A stretch of DNA of 64,000 nucleotides from CAVYXZ01 sp965223835. GTDB taxonomy: Bacteria; Chloroflexota; Anaerolineae; Aggregatilineales; Phototrophicaceae. Below are positions 25,533 to 34,276 of the stretch, in pieces (the first letter of the stretch is position 1; each line of letters starts with the position of its first letter). The position numbers were made by a program, and so were the translations under genes. The stretch lies in the NCBI GenBank assembly GCA_965223835.1, contig CBDCXQ010000001.1:1426001-1490000 (forward strand). Reading direction: 5' to 3'. The notes under the pieces are model-generated. The model was not told the origin of the DNA. It saw only the letters and a program-made list of their open reading frames with translations, and did not search any database.

Positions 25533-26567
25533 ATGGAACAGAAAAAAATGCTGGATTTGCTGGCCGAATTGATCGCCTGTCATGCGCCGCCAGGGGATGA
25601 ACGGGAAATCGAAGCGGTGATTCAGCGCGAATTTGCGGCAACTGGCGTGAAGGTGTGGCAGGATGGGGCGACCAACATTTATGCGCATGTGCCGGGCGCT
25701 GGACCCAAAGTCATGATTGCCGCGCATAAAGACGAGCTGGGCATGATTGTGACCGATGTGTTGCCGGATGGTCGCTTGAAAGTGCGCAACATCGGTGGAT
25801 CGTATCCCTGGAAATATGGCGAAGGGCCGGTTGATGTGCTGACGGATGATGGTACAACACTCCGGGCGTTGTTATCAGTTGGGTCATTGCACACACGCAT
25901 TGGACCGGTGGCTGAACTGCGCGACCGTCGTGCGCTAACCTGGGATCTGGTGACGTTGTATACCGGCCTGACGCCGGACGAATTGCGGACGCGGGGCGTG
26001 CATGTGGGTTGTCGGGCGGTGGTCGCACGCGAACGCAAACAGATTGAATATCTCGGTTCGATGATTGCGTCCTATGCCTTAGATGACCGCATGGGATTGG
26101 TGAGTCTAATTGCCGCACTACGAACCGTCAAAGACCTGAGTCTGCCGCTGGACTTGTATTTTGTCGCGACCACCGGGGAGGAAATTGGCTTAATTGGTGC
26201 GCAGCGGGCGGCGCATCTGTTGCAGCCAGAAATCTGCATCGCACTGGACACCTCGCCGGTGACGCCAGAAACGCCGTTGGTCGTTGATGATCGTCCGGTG
26301 ATCTGGTATGGCGAGGCCGCTTTCAACAACAAATCAGATTGCGATACGCTGCTGCGACTGGCCGATGAACTGGGCTTTGGGGCGCAACCAGTTGTCTATG
26401 ACGCGGCGGGGTCGGATGCCGGGGGCGTCAAACGAGCGGGATTGGCGAGTCGGACAATGGCCTTTGGTTTTGCGCGGGATAATTCGCATGGCTTCGAGAT
26501 CGCGCACCCCGGTTCGCTGGTGAATGTGACGCGGTTACTCGTGGCGTATTTGGAACAGTTGAAATGA
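25533..26567 (+). CDS. M42-family metallopeptidase (aminopeptidase/endoglucanase type)
   Basis: This 344-residue cytosolic dinuclear-metal peptidase of family M42 has metal ligands and catalytic residues in AHKDELGM (His), ALDDRMG (bridging Asp), TTGEEIGL (catalytic Glu pair), ALDTSP (Asp) and HGFEIAHPGS (His). Family members form large tetrahedral shells and trim peptides. The start is ATG 25533 with GAGG 10 bases upstream; the frame extends upstream into the HAD gene but without M42 sequence. It ends just before an insertion sequence. Confidence 0.9.
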   Translation: MEQKKMLDLLAELIACHAPPGDEREIEAVIQREFAATGVKVWQDGATNIYAHVPGAGPKVMIAAHKDELGMIVTDVLPDGRLKVRNIGGSYPWKYGEGPVDVLTDDGTTLRALLSVGSLHTRIGPVAELRDRRALTWDLVTLYTGLTPDELRTRGVHVGCRAVVARERKQIEYLGSMIASYALDDRMGLVSLIAALRTVKDLSLPLDLYFVATTGEEIGLIGAQRAAHLLQPEICIALDTSPVTPETPLVVDDRPVIWYGEAAFNNKSDCDTLLRLADELGFGAQPVVYDAAGSDAGGVKRAGLASRTMAFGFARDNSHGFEIAHPGSLVNVTRLLVAYLEQLK

Positions 26568-26592
26568 TCTGAATAGCAGACAATAAAAGGAT

Positions 26593-26610
26593 AATAACTG
26601 ACCTTACGCA
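26593..26610. repeat. left terminal inverted repeat of the IS4 element
   Basis: AATAACTGACCTTACGCA matches the right end in inverted orientation at 17 of 18 positions. Confidence 0.8.
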
Positions 26611-26631
26611 CCTTGAGCGGAAAAACATGAG

Positions 26632-27966
26632 TCATCCCGAACTTTGCCAAAGAAATTGTAAAGTAGGTGGATGGCTCATCCACAAGCGACTGAGAGCAGA
26701 GCGCAAACGGTAAAGAGGCAAAGAGACCTCACGAAGTCGTTTGCCAGTGCGGTGACACCAGTGTCGCAGAAGCCAGTTTTTGAGTGCCTCAAAGTTAGAA
26801 TGCAAGAGAGATAGCAAAAAAGCATAGACAAGAGCAACCATCATCATGAGTTTGATGCGGTTTTGCCATGACCACAGGCGAGGACTTTCAAGTGCGAGTT
26901 CAGTTTTGGCATAACGATAGGTCATTTCGATTTGCCAGCGACGTGCGTAAATAAAGACCATGCGCCAGGCATCATCAAGAGAATGAATAGGTTCATTGGT
27001 GAGCAAATACCAGGGTTTTTTGCTTTTCCCTGGACGTGATACCACTAGAAATAGAGGCTGGTCAGGATAGTCTGCATGGGTCACCGGCACATAAATAATA
27101 CCTGTCTTGCGCCAACACTGTCGTCTGGCATCCCAAATCAAGCGGTGATCCATACTCCGTTTACCCCGTGTGATTTTCCAGGCACAGCGTTTGCCGTTTG
27201 CATCAACGAGGTGATATTTTGTCTGCCAGCGCAAAACAAAACGCACATCAAAGCGAAAGGCTTGTTTGAGCCAGGGACTACTGGCATAACCACGATCCCA
27301 AACATGAATGACTTGCCTCTTCCAGAAGTAAGCACAGCGATGAAGCAGTTGCGTCGCTGTCGGACGTTTACGTGTGGCAAATTTACCACGTCTTGTCCAC
27401 CACTTCATTGCTGCTAACACCGGATGGCCTGACATACCAACAACGACTAATGTCATCCATTCCATGCCCGGAACAAAAATTGGACGACCTCCCGGTGGAT
27501 TGAAATACCCCGGTTTAATTCGTTTCAGACGGGCTGCTTTGCTTGACCTGACAGCACATAAACCTTCAACCGCAATACTTTCTGGCTTCTCAATAACACT
27601 CTCATCCCACAACACCAATGCCGTTTGACCCTGTCCGATCTGACTGGCTATGAACTCACTTGCTCCTTGCCACAAAAAACGACCTATGATCCAGCTTGAC
27701 CAGCTTGCACTTCGTAACAAGTTGCTCAAGCGTTTTGTCCCTGCTGGTGCTTTATCTGGACTGAGAATATAGCCACCTAACTCACTCAACAACAAGCCAT
27801 ATTGACTGTGGCGAAATGTTAGCATCGCCAGCAATGTGCGTAGAAATGTCCGTACAAGACGTTTGTCGAGACGTTTATCTAATGTCACCAGCAACGGCGA
27901 CACAAATCCTTCTAAGCCGTTGGCTAATTCTTGTGATTGATCTTGATTTGTTGCACAATCTACCAT
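26632..27966 (-). CDS. IS4-family transposase
   Basis: This is a full-length 444-residue DDE transposase. The first Asp is in VLWDESVIEK and the second in HVWDRGYASS. The C-terminal IS4 signature Y-(2)-R-(3)-E-(6)-K is complete in YARRWQIEMTYRYAK, which supplies the catalytic Glu. AAAGGGG lies 9 bases upstream of ATG 27966. No frameshift or internal stop is seen, so the element may still be active. The Lys/Arg/Trp-rich composition differs from the acidic, Ala/Asp-rich host proteins nearby. Confidence 0.92.
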   Translation of the reverse strand: MVDCATNQDQSQELANGLEGFVSPLLVTLDKRLDKRLVRTFLRTLLAMLTFRHSQYGLLLSELGGYILSPDKAPAGTKRLSNLLRSASWSSWIIGRFLWQGASEFIASQIGQGQTALVLWDESVIEKPESIAVEGLCAVRSSKAARLKRIKPGYFNPPGGRPIFVPGMEWMTLVVVGMSGHPVLAAMKWWTRRGKFATRKRPTATQLLHRCAYFWKRQVIHVWDRGYASSPWLKQAFRFDVRFVLRWQTKYHLVDANGKRCAWKITRGKRSMDHRLIWDARRQCWRKTGIIYVPVTHADYPDQPLFLVVSRPGKSKKPWYLLTNEPIHSLDDAWRMVFIYARRWQIEMTYRYAKTELALESPRLWSWQNRIKLMMMVALVYAFLLSLLHSNFEALKNWLLRHWCHRTGKRLREVSLPLYRLRSALSRLWMSHPPTLQFLWQSSG

Positions 27967-27968
27967 TG

Positions 27969-28029
27969 AAAAAGACCCCTTTCGGTTGTGATTTGTGGAA
28001 ATCTCACTTTACCGACTGAGGTCTTTTTT
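27969..28029. promoter_or_regulatory. imperfect hairpin spanning the transposase leader
   Basis: AAAAAGACC (27969-27977) is the inverse of GGTCTTTTT (28020-28028), and the internal TCGGT (27982-27986) pairs with ACCGA (28011-28015). The transposase ribosome binding site lies in this segment. In other IS4-type elements such folding of read-through transcripts blocks translation; that role is inferred here. Confidence 0.5.
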
Positions 28030-28072
28030 GTCATCTCATAAAATTTGGGATGACTCATGCCTGGCCTCGACC

Positions 28073-28090
28073 TGCGTAAGGTGAGTTATT
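28073..28090. repeat. right terminal inverted repeat of the IS4 element
   Basis: TGCGTAAGGTGAGTTATT is the inverse of the left end with one mismatch. Confidence 0.8.
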
Positions 28091-28104
28091 GAGATGCTGA
28101 TCGC

Positions 28105-29280
28105 TTACAGTTCCGGTGCGACTTTTGCCAGTCGTTCAACGGCACGTTCCAGATCATCCATCGCGGTCGCAATCGAAAAGCGGATGTGACCCTCGCCAGC
28201 GGAACCGAAGCCGATGCCAGGGGTTCCGGCAATTCCCGCTTTGTCCAGCAGCGCATCCGCCAGTTCGACGCTGTTTTTGCTGCTGTTGGGGAAACTGGGG
28301 AACAAGTAGAATGCGCCTTCGATGTTCTGACAGTGAACGCCGTCAATGTTGTTGAGCGCCTGCACCATAAAATCGCGGCGCTGCTGGTATGAATCACGCA
28401 TTTTGTGGACCTCATCTTGCGGTCCATTGAGAGCGGCTGCCGCTGCGTGCATGGTAAAAGTTGCTGCTGCGGAAACCGTCTGGCTGTTCATCTTGTTCGC
28501 CAGCTTAATAACCTCTGTCGGGCCAGCGATCCACCCCAGACGCCAGCCGGTCATCGCGTAGGCTTTCGATAGGCCGTTGATCGTAATCGTCCGTTCTGCC
28601 ATGCCAGGTTGAGCGGCCAGTGATGGGTTGGTGCGGCCATCGTAAATCAGGTGTTCGTAGATTTCGTCAGCGATGACATACAGATCATATTCAGTCGCGA
28701 CGGTGACAACGGCGTTCACCTCATCGGCGGTCAGGACTCGACCGGTCGGGTTGCATGGGGAATTGACCATGATGGCTTTGGTTTGCGGCGTGATTTTTGC
28801 GCGTAGCAAATCCAGTGTGATCGCAAAATTGTCGGCTGATTGTAAACTCACCGGGACCGGTGTACCACCGGCCAGTGTAATCATCGGTGGGTATGAGACC
28901 CAGACAGGCTCCAGATAGACAATCTCATCACCGGGGTTGGTAATCGCGGCCAGCGCCAGGTAAATGGCCCATTTCGCGCCGGGCGCAATGATAATATCCG
29001 TCGCTGGATTCACGTTGACGCCGTTATCACGTTCCATTTTGGTGGCGATCGCTTCCAGCGCCGGAGTGATGCCTTTCATCGGGGCGGCATAATGGGTGGC
29101 ACCGTCTTCAATGGCGGCGAAAGCAGCCTGGATAATGTGATGCGGCGTATCAAAGTCAGGGTCGCCCCCGGCCAGCGCGATCACATCGTGTCCGGCGGCT
29201 TGTAAGGCTTTGGCTTTGTCATTCACTGCCAGCGTGACCGATCCCGGTACACCGCTCAGCAATCGGGAAAGCTCCTTCAT
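28105..29280 (-). CDS. pyridoxal-phosphate-dependent aminotransferase, class I
   Basis: This 391-residue fold-type I aminotransferase resembles aspartate aminotransferase subgroup I-gamma. The PLP-binding Lys is in GLSKAYAMTGWRLGW. The cofactor-contacting NSPCNPTGRVL (Asn) and ADEIYEHLIYDG (Asp/Tyr) segments are present, and the C-terminal Arg that binds the substrate carboxylate is in GEGHIRFSIA. The likely reaction is transamination of aspartate or a related amino acid with 2-oxoglutarate. AGGAG lies 7 bases before ATG 29280. The IS4 element sits just after its stop. Confidence 0.9.
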   Translation of the reverse strand: MKELSRLLSGVPGSVTLAVNDKAKALQAAGHDVIALAGGDPDFDTPHHIIQAAFAAIEDGATHYAAPMKGITPALEAIATKMERDNGVNVNPATDIIIAPGAKWAIYLALAAITNPGDEIVYLEPVWVSYPPMITLAGGTPVPVSLQSADNFAITLDLLRAKITPQTKAIMVNSPCNPTGRVLTADEVNAVVTVATEYDLYVIADEIYEHLIYDGRTNPSLAAQPGMAERTITINGLSKAYAMTGWRLGWIAGPTEVIKLANKMNSQTVSAAATFTMHAAAAALNGPQDEVHKMRDSYQQRRDFMVQALNNIDGVHCQNIEGAFYLFPSFPNSSKNSVELADALLDKAGIAGTPGIGFGSAGEGHIRFSIATAMDDLERAVERLAKVAPEL

Positions 29281-29343
29281 CAGATGCTCCTGTTATCATG
29301 AGGTGAGGACATTCGCAGCGTGATTGTACATGAAGTGCGGGGC

Positions 29344-29377
29344 AAACAAAAAGGGCCTATCATGAACGATAGACCCT
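29344..29377 (-). terminator. Rho-independent terminator of the LysM/L,D-transpeptidase gene
   Basis: On the minus strand AGGGTCTATC and GATAGGCCCT (plus 29368-29377 and 29352-29361) form a 10-bp stem with one G-T pair and a 6-base loop, followed by TTTTTGTTT. It lies about 25 bases past the stop. Confidence 0.88.
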
Positions 29378-29400
29378 GTGCAAATTGACTAAATCGCGCT

Positions 29401-30465
29401 CTAGATCTGGACGAGAACCGGGGTGCCGGTGGGGGTCCATTCATAGAACCATAGCGCTTCTTCGTTGGGCAAATTGACGCAACCATGACTCATCGGTTGG
29501 CCCCAATTATTATGCCAGTAGGCACCATGAATGGCGTAACCGGCATAAAAGTACATGATCCATTGCACGTTGGGTAGATAGTAGCCGGGGCCACTCATCA
29601 ATTGTGATTCATACTTGCGCTGTACGGTGAATTCTCCCTTAACGGTTGGGGTGTTCGCTTTGCCCAATGATGCCAGCACGCTGCGCACCAGCCGACCATC
29701 TTCATAGGCGTAAATTCGTGAGTCGCTTATATCAACAATGATCTGCTTGCCTGCGGTAACGGTTGGTTCTGGCCCCAGAATTAAGGGTGAAACAATGCCC
29801 AGGTCGGTAATGGTCGCGCCATCGGGGATAATAATCGTCTGACCAACACTGATGCGATTTGGGTCAACGATGTTGTTGGCCTGGACAATCGCGGGCCAGG
29901 AGACATTAAATCGCATCGCAATATCGGCTAGATGTTCCCCTGCCTGGACTACGTAGGGGGTGCCATTGACAACGGTTGTCGATTCGGGTGCATCTGATTC
30001 AGTTGTTACAGCGGCTTCTTCCACCATCTCGGCAATGTTATCGGTTTCAGGAGCAGCGAATACCGTTAGTTCCTGCCCCCGTTGGATAAGGTTCGGGTTG
30101 GTGATGTTGTTAATTTGCGAAATTTGGCTGAGCGTCAGGCCATATTGATTCGCAATGCTTGCCAGTGTTTCGCCGGGTTGTACGGTATGCCGAATCGGAT
30201 CACCGGCAATCAGCGGATTTTCAACCGCTTCGCTGAGATCGGGTATCACAAGTTGCTGGCCGGATGTGATGTGCCAGGTGTTGCTGATCTGGTTCGCCTG
30301 TGCAATGGCATCCATCGTCACGCCATGCTGCTGGCTGATACGATAAAGGGTGTCACCGGGACGGACAACATAGATGGTGTCCTGGGCAAAAACGGTTGGG
30401 GTGATCGCGAAGATTAGAAGACTCGAAAGTAAGACAACGAACAGAAGCAAACGACCAGAACGCAT
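29401..30465 (-). CDS. exported LysM-repeat L,D-transpeptidase (YkuD)
   Basis: This 354-residue cell-wall enzyme has a signal peptide (MRSGRLLLFVVLLSSLLIFAITPTVFAQ), three LysM peptidoglycan-binding modules at about 31-75, 90-135 and 168-212 (YVVRPGDTLYRISQQHGVTMDAIAQAN is the first), and a YkuD domain at about 235-354 with the catalytic motif SHGCVN and upstream HGAYWHNNWGQ. L,D-transpeptidases form 3-3 cross-links or attach proteins to the wall. The start is ATG 30465, because GAGGAG lies 9 bases upstream on the minus strand; the in-frame TTG at 30474 is too close to it. It is divergent from the TolB-like gene. Confidence 0.92.
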   Translation of the reverse strand: MRSGRLLLFVVLLSSLLIFAITPTVFAQDTIYVVRPGDTLYRISQQHGVTMDAIAQANQISNTWHITSGQQLVIPDLSEAVENPLIAGDPIRHTVQPGETLASIANQYGLTLSQISQINNITNPNLIQRGQELTVFAAPETDNIAEMVEEAAVTTESDAPESTTVVNGTPYVVQAGEHLADIAMRFNVSWPAIVQANNIVDPNRISVGQTIIIPDGATITDLGIVSPLILGPEPTVTAGKQIIVDISDSRIYAYEDGRLVRSVLASLGKANTPTVKGEFTVQRKYESQLMSGPGYYLPNVQWIMYFYAGYAIHGAYWHNNWGQPMSHGCVNLPNEEALWFYEWTPTGTPVLVQI

Positions 30466-30689
30466 GTGACTCAACTCCTCAATACAACATTTTGTGGTGA
30501 CCGAATATAAAAGCAGTTGGTATAGCGCTTACCGTAAAACAACCTTTGATTTATCTGAAGGCAAACGACGCTAGGAATAACTTACATCAGGTTTGACAAT
30601 GGGGCAAATGTTCCTAATCTTGGCGCTTTGCCGCAGAGCACTTTTACCAGTACAATTCATGGACGTTAGCAACAGGTGGAAGTCAATAC

Positions 30690-32921
30690 ATGCTGGTACG
30701 AGCCTATCGTATAACCGACAAAATAGGCGTGGTGATTTTGAAAGTCAGTTTCGCTTTGAGCAGCGGCCTGCTCACAAGTGCCGGCGTGATAACCCGGCGC
30801 ACGGGTCGGGTACTCGGCGGATTTTTAGGCTTCATTCTGGCAATGTTGCTGGCGCTATTTGGCGGCTTGCGCTGGGTTATGTTACGAGTCTGGCGCATCG
30901 TTCGCTTTGGGCTAATGGTTATCGGGCGGGTAGTGATGTTCTCACTCGGCATCGCGCAGCGTAGTGCGGGTGTTGCTGGTGCTGGGAGCGGCGCGATGGC
31001 CCGCCGTGCCGCCCGAGTCGAACTAGAAACCGGCCTGGCAGAAGACCCCCTTGTTCAACGGAATCGATTATTGAGTGGTGTCACGGTTGTGCTGCTGGTC
31101 GCGCTGATCGGTATCTTGTTATGGGCTACGGGTCCGGGCGCGAATATTGGACAGAATACCCCGCAGAGTGGGAGCGGTATCAACCTGTTAGCGGCGACCT
31201 CGGAATCGGCAACGACGGTACCGCTGCTGGCGACCTCGGTGCCAACAGTGACGCCATTGCCACCCATTCTGGAAGCACGTGGTAGCCTGGCTTATACCGC
31301 GCGGGAAAAAGGCCAGGACGACATCTGGGTCGTCAACATTGGTGAGCGCACGCCCCTGCGCCTGACCAATAGCCCGGAAGATGAGCGTGACCCGGTGTGG
31401 TCGCCGGATGGTCGCACCTTAGCTTATACGTCGCGGCAGGATGGTAACTGGGAAATCTATATTTACGATGTACAAGCCAATACAACGTCGCGGATGACCT
31501 TTGACCTGTCGTTCCAGGGATCGCCGCAGTGGAGTCCCGATGGACAATGGCTGGTTTATGAAAGCTATCAAGGGGATAATCTTGACATCTATATTATGCG
31601 GGTAGATGGTTCGCAGGTCGAACGCCTGACCGATCATCCTGGCCCCGATTATGCGCCCACCTGGTCGCCGGATGGCCGGCGCGTGGCGTTTGTCTCGTGG
31701 CGTGATGGTAATCAGGATTTGTATATCTTTTCGCTGGATAACCCCCAGGATTCAGCTTCCATCAATGTAACCAATACCCCAACCCGGTTTGAGGATCATC
31801 CGGTGTGGTCGCCGGACGGTGATTTATTGGCTTTTAGCGCCCTGGACGAAGGCGTCGAAAAAGTTTTTGTCAAACCGGCGGATGACCCCAGTGCGGTGGC
31901 CCAGGTTTTGGGCCGGGGCCGTGCGCCAACCTGGTCGCCTGATGGCCGCAGTTTGATTGCCGCGGTCGATTCGTTTGATAGTACCCAACTCATCGCCATG
32001 CCGTTTGCCGAAACCGGCTTTGCGACTACCGTCATTCCGGTAGCCCGCGGGTCGACGGCACCGCATTGGTCGGGTGTACCGTTGCCCGCCGCTCTGGTCA
32101 ACAGCGGGGGACTCGACCCGGCGATTGTGGAATCATTGTATTTGGAACAGGTACAGGACACGGGTGCAGACCCGCCCTATGACCTGAATCTGCTTGTAGA
32201 CGTGGATACGCCGGTGGCCGCGTTAAGTGATCGTGTCAACGATTCGTTTAATGCGCTGCGGTTGCAGGCCAATGATGTCATTGGTATTGATTTCTTAGGG
32301 CAGCTTGAAGACGCGTTCTGGCCGATTGATCGTTTACCGCAACCCGGTGAACCCCGTCGCAACTGGCACATGACCGGGCGGGCGTTTGCGCTTAATCGCA
32401 ACGCGATTGCTGGTTTTCCGCCGCCGATTGAAATCGTGCGCGAAGATCTTGGGATTGAAACATACTGGCGCATATATGTCCGGGTCGCCGATGATGCGCA
32501 GGATGGTCAACTGGGTGAGCCGTTGCGCCAAATGCCCTGGGACTTTCTGAGTCGTAATCAGGGTGATGTCGAGGCGTACAATCAGGGCGGTCGGTTGCGG
32601 GCTGAGTTTCCTGAAGGCTATTATGTTGATTTGACGCGACTGGCGGCTGATTATGGCTGGGACCGCCTACCGGCTGGGACTGACTGGCGGGCAAATTTCA
32701 ATGCCACCAATTACTGGATGTTCGTCAAAAGCGATGGCCTGAGTTGGTTCGATGCAATGCGTGAACTCTACACACTGGGCCAACTGGGCGGTTTTGCGCC
32801 CACAACAGTCCCGCAGGCGCTGGTTGAAAAGGCAGGTGATGTGGCAGAGCCGACTGAGCCACCGCCCACTGCCGCCCAGGCCTTGCCGCCACCGCCGGCT
32901 ACGGTTGAAGGCGAGGCTTGA
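30690..32921 (+). CDS. membrane protein with TolB-like PD40 beta-propeller
   Basis: This 743-residue protein has hydrophobic segments at about 45-67 and 125-147, a cytoplasmic basic region between them, a short Thr/Pro linker, and five or six WD40-like PD40 repeats (about 195-460) of the form VWSPDGRTLAYTSRQDGNWEIYIYD. A C-terminal domain of about 240 residues, with many Trp, is not recognised. PD40 propellers occur in TolB and in surface proteins that bind peptides or peptidoglycan. AGGTGGA at 30674-30680 precedes the start. The stop overlaps the next gene's start, so the two products may act together in the envelope. Confidence 0.82.
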   Translation: MLVRAYRITDKIGVVILKVSFALSSGLLTSAGVITRRTGRVLGGFLGFILAMLLALFGGLRWVMLRVWRIVRFGLMVIGRVVMFSLGIAQRSAGVAGAGSGAMARRAARVELETGLAEDPLVQRNRLLSGVTVVLLVALIGILLWATGPGANIGQNTPQSGSGINLLAATSESATTVPLLATSVPTVTPLPPILEARGSLAYTAREKGQDDIWVVNIGERTPLRLTNSPEDERDPVWSPDGRTLAYTSRQDGNWEIYIYDVQANTTSRMTFDLSFQGSPQWSPDGQWLVYESYQGDNLDIYIMRVDGSQVERLTDHPGPDYAPTWSPDGRRVAFVSWRDGNQDLYIFSLDNPQDSASINVTNTPTRFEDHPVWSPDGDLLAFSALDEGVEKVFVKPADDPSAVAQVLGRGRAPTWSPDGRSLIAAVDSFDSTQLIAMPFAETGFATTVIPVARGSTAPHWSGVPLPAALVNSGGLDPAIVESLYLEQVQDTGADPPYDLNLLVDVDTPVAALSDRVNDSFNALRLQANDVIGIDFLGQLEDAFWPIDRLPQPGEPRRNWHMTGRAFALNRNAIAGFPPPIEIVREDLGIETYWRIYVRVADDAQDGQLGEPLRQMPWDFLSRNQGDVEAYNQGGRLRAEFPEGYYVDLTRLAADYGWDRLPAGTDWRANFNATNYWMFVKSDGLSWFDAMRELYTLGQLGGFAPTTVPQALVEKAGDVAEPTEPPPTAAQALPPPPATVEGEA

Positions 32922-34201
32922 TGTACGGTGGACGGGTCCCGGCCCTGTTACTCATTCTGGTTGCGCTGGGTGGTTTTGGTGTGGTGTTGCTTACCAACAG
33001 TGTGCCAACATCGGAGGCCGTGCCCGTTGTACCGACGCAAATGATTCCTACTGATGACCCCAACGCGTGGCAGGCAATTCTGGAGCAGGGTTTTGGATCG
33101 AACAGTACTGCGCTGCCGACGGTTGCCATCCCCACCGAACCATTTAGTGCCCCGACTTTAGCCACAAACGCGGATTCCAATCTGGTGCCGGTGCCCGCTG
33201 CCGAGATTGGCGGTCAAACCCAGCCCACTTTCACGCCGTTTAGCGCTGCCGTTTCACCAACACCGCCGCCGCCCACCGTTAATCTGGTAGCATCAGCCGT
33301 GCCAGTTACGGTGCAGGTTGTGACTCGTGCACCGAATGAGTGGCAACCGCCGCCTTTGATTCCGCCCCTCTCGCGTGATCCGCTGGGTCGCGATCATTAC
33401 TGGTTCCAGCGGCCAGTCGATTCAAATGCCACCAACTATGGTTTGTTCTATTATCCCTATGGGTCGGATGGCCCTCAGCAGGAAAACCCCTGGCGGATCC
33501 ATCACGGCATTGATATGCCCAATCCAGTGGGCGAAACGGTCCGGGCGGCGGGTTCTGGTTTGGTTCTCTCTGCTTCTGATGGCCTGCGTATTCTAGGTAC
33601 ATCGTTCGAGAACTCGCCTAGCTATGGCAATGTCGTGTTTATCGAACACGATTTTGGCTATCAAAATCAGAAATTGTATACGCTCTATGCCCATCTGGCA
33701 GCGACGCTGGTGGAGCGTGGTGATCGGGTAGCGGCGGGCGATGTGATTGGTCTGGTCGGTGAGACCGGACGGGTGAGCGGTCCGCACGTTCATTTTGAAG
33801 TGCGTCTCGGTGGCGACCATTATCGCGATACCGTGAATCCTGTTTTATGGATGGTGCCGTATGTGGGGCATGGCGTGATTGCGGGCCGCATTGTCGATAA
33901 CAACGACAATATGCTTTCTGACATCGATGTTACCATCAAGAATTGGGCAACCGGGTTGGTGCAAGATACCACCTCGACTTATGTCTTCCTGGACAATGAG
34001 CTAGATGTCAACCCGGACCCGGTATGGCGTGAGAACTTTGTCGTCGGTGATGTGCCGGTGGGTCGCTATGAAGTTCTGGTGACCTTAAATGGCGAACGGG
34101 TATCAAAAGTGATTGATGTAGCCGAAGGCACCACCAGTTTTGTTGAACTCTCACCTGAAGAACCGGCGACTCCCCAGGCGGTAAGCACAGAGCAATCGTA
34201 G
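32921..34201 (+). CDS. exported M23-family peptidase (LytM type)
   Basis: This 426-residue protein has one N-terminal membrane helix (about 6-25), a Thr/Pro-rich linker, and an M23 zinc endopeptidase domain with ligands in HHGIDMPNPVGE (HxxxD) and GPHVHFEV (HxH), about residues 180-305. A further C-terminal beta domain (carboxypeptidase-regulatory-like, starting GHGVIAGRIVDNNDN) follows. Such enzymes cut peptidoglycan peptides or activate other hydrolases. The ATG overlaps the stop of the preceding gene. Confidence 0.9.
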   Translation: MYGGRVPALLLILVALGGFGVVLLTNSVPTSEAVPVVPTQMIPTDDPNAWQAILEQGFGSNSTALPTVAIPTEPFSAPTLATNADSNLVPVPAAEIGGQTQPTFTPFSAAVSPTPPPPTVNLVASAVPVTVQVVTRAPNEWQPPPLIPPLSRDPLGRDHYWFQRPVDSNATNYGLFYYPYGSDGPQQENPWRIHHGIDMPNPVGETVRAAGSGLVLSASDGLRILGTSFENSPSYGNVVFIEHDFGYQNQKLYTLYAHLAATLVERGDRVAAGDVIGLVGETGRVSGPHVHFEVRLGGDHYRDTVNPVLWMVPYVGHGVIAGRIVDNNDNMLSDIDVTIKNWATGLVQDTTSTYVFLDNELDVNPDPVWRENFVVGDVPVGRYEVLVTLNGERVSKVIDVAEGTTSFVELSPEEPATPQAVSTEQS

Positions 34202-34276
34202 GGAGCCAGCAATAGTATCTCTGTCGATCATCCGCTAAACTAGACAATGCAGAATTGCAATTGAGGAGGACTGTCC

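Larger units (their letters stand above)
26593..28090 (-). mobile_element. IS4-family insertion sequence
   Basis: The element is about 1.5 kb. The 18-bp ends AATAACTGACCTTACGCA (26593-26610) and TGCGTAAGGTGAGTTATT (28073-28090) are inverted repeats matching at 17 of 18 positions. A second subterminal pair, CATGAGTCATCCC (26626-26638) and GGGATGACTCATG (28047-28059), is perfect. One transposase gene fills the interior, and its stop codon lies inside the left subterminal repeat. No direct target duplication is visible next to the ends. The element sits between the 3' ends of two convergent genes, so no gene is interrupted. Confidence 0.88.

Noticed and set aside
26580..26600. Target-site duplication flanking the IS4 element
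   Set aside because: The flanks GATAATAACTG and GAGTTATTGAG are related only by inversion; no direct repeat is present.
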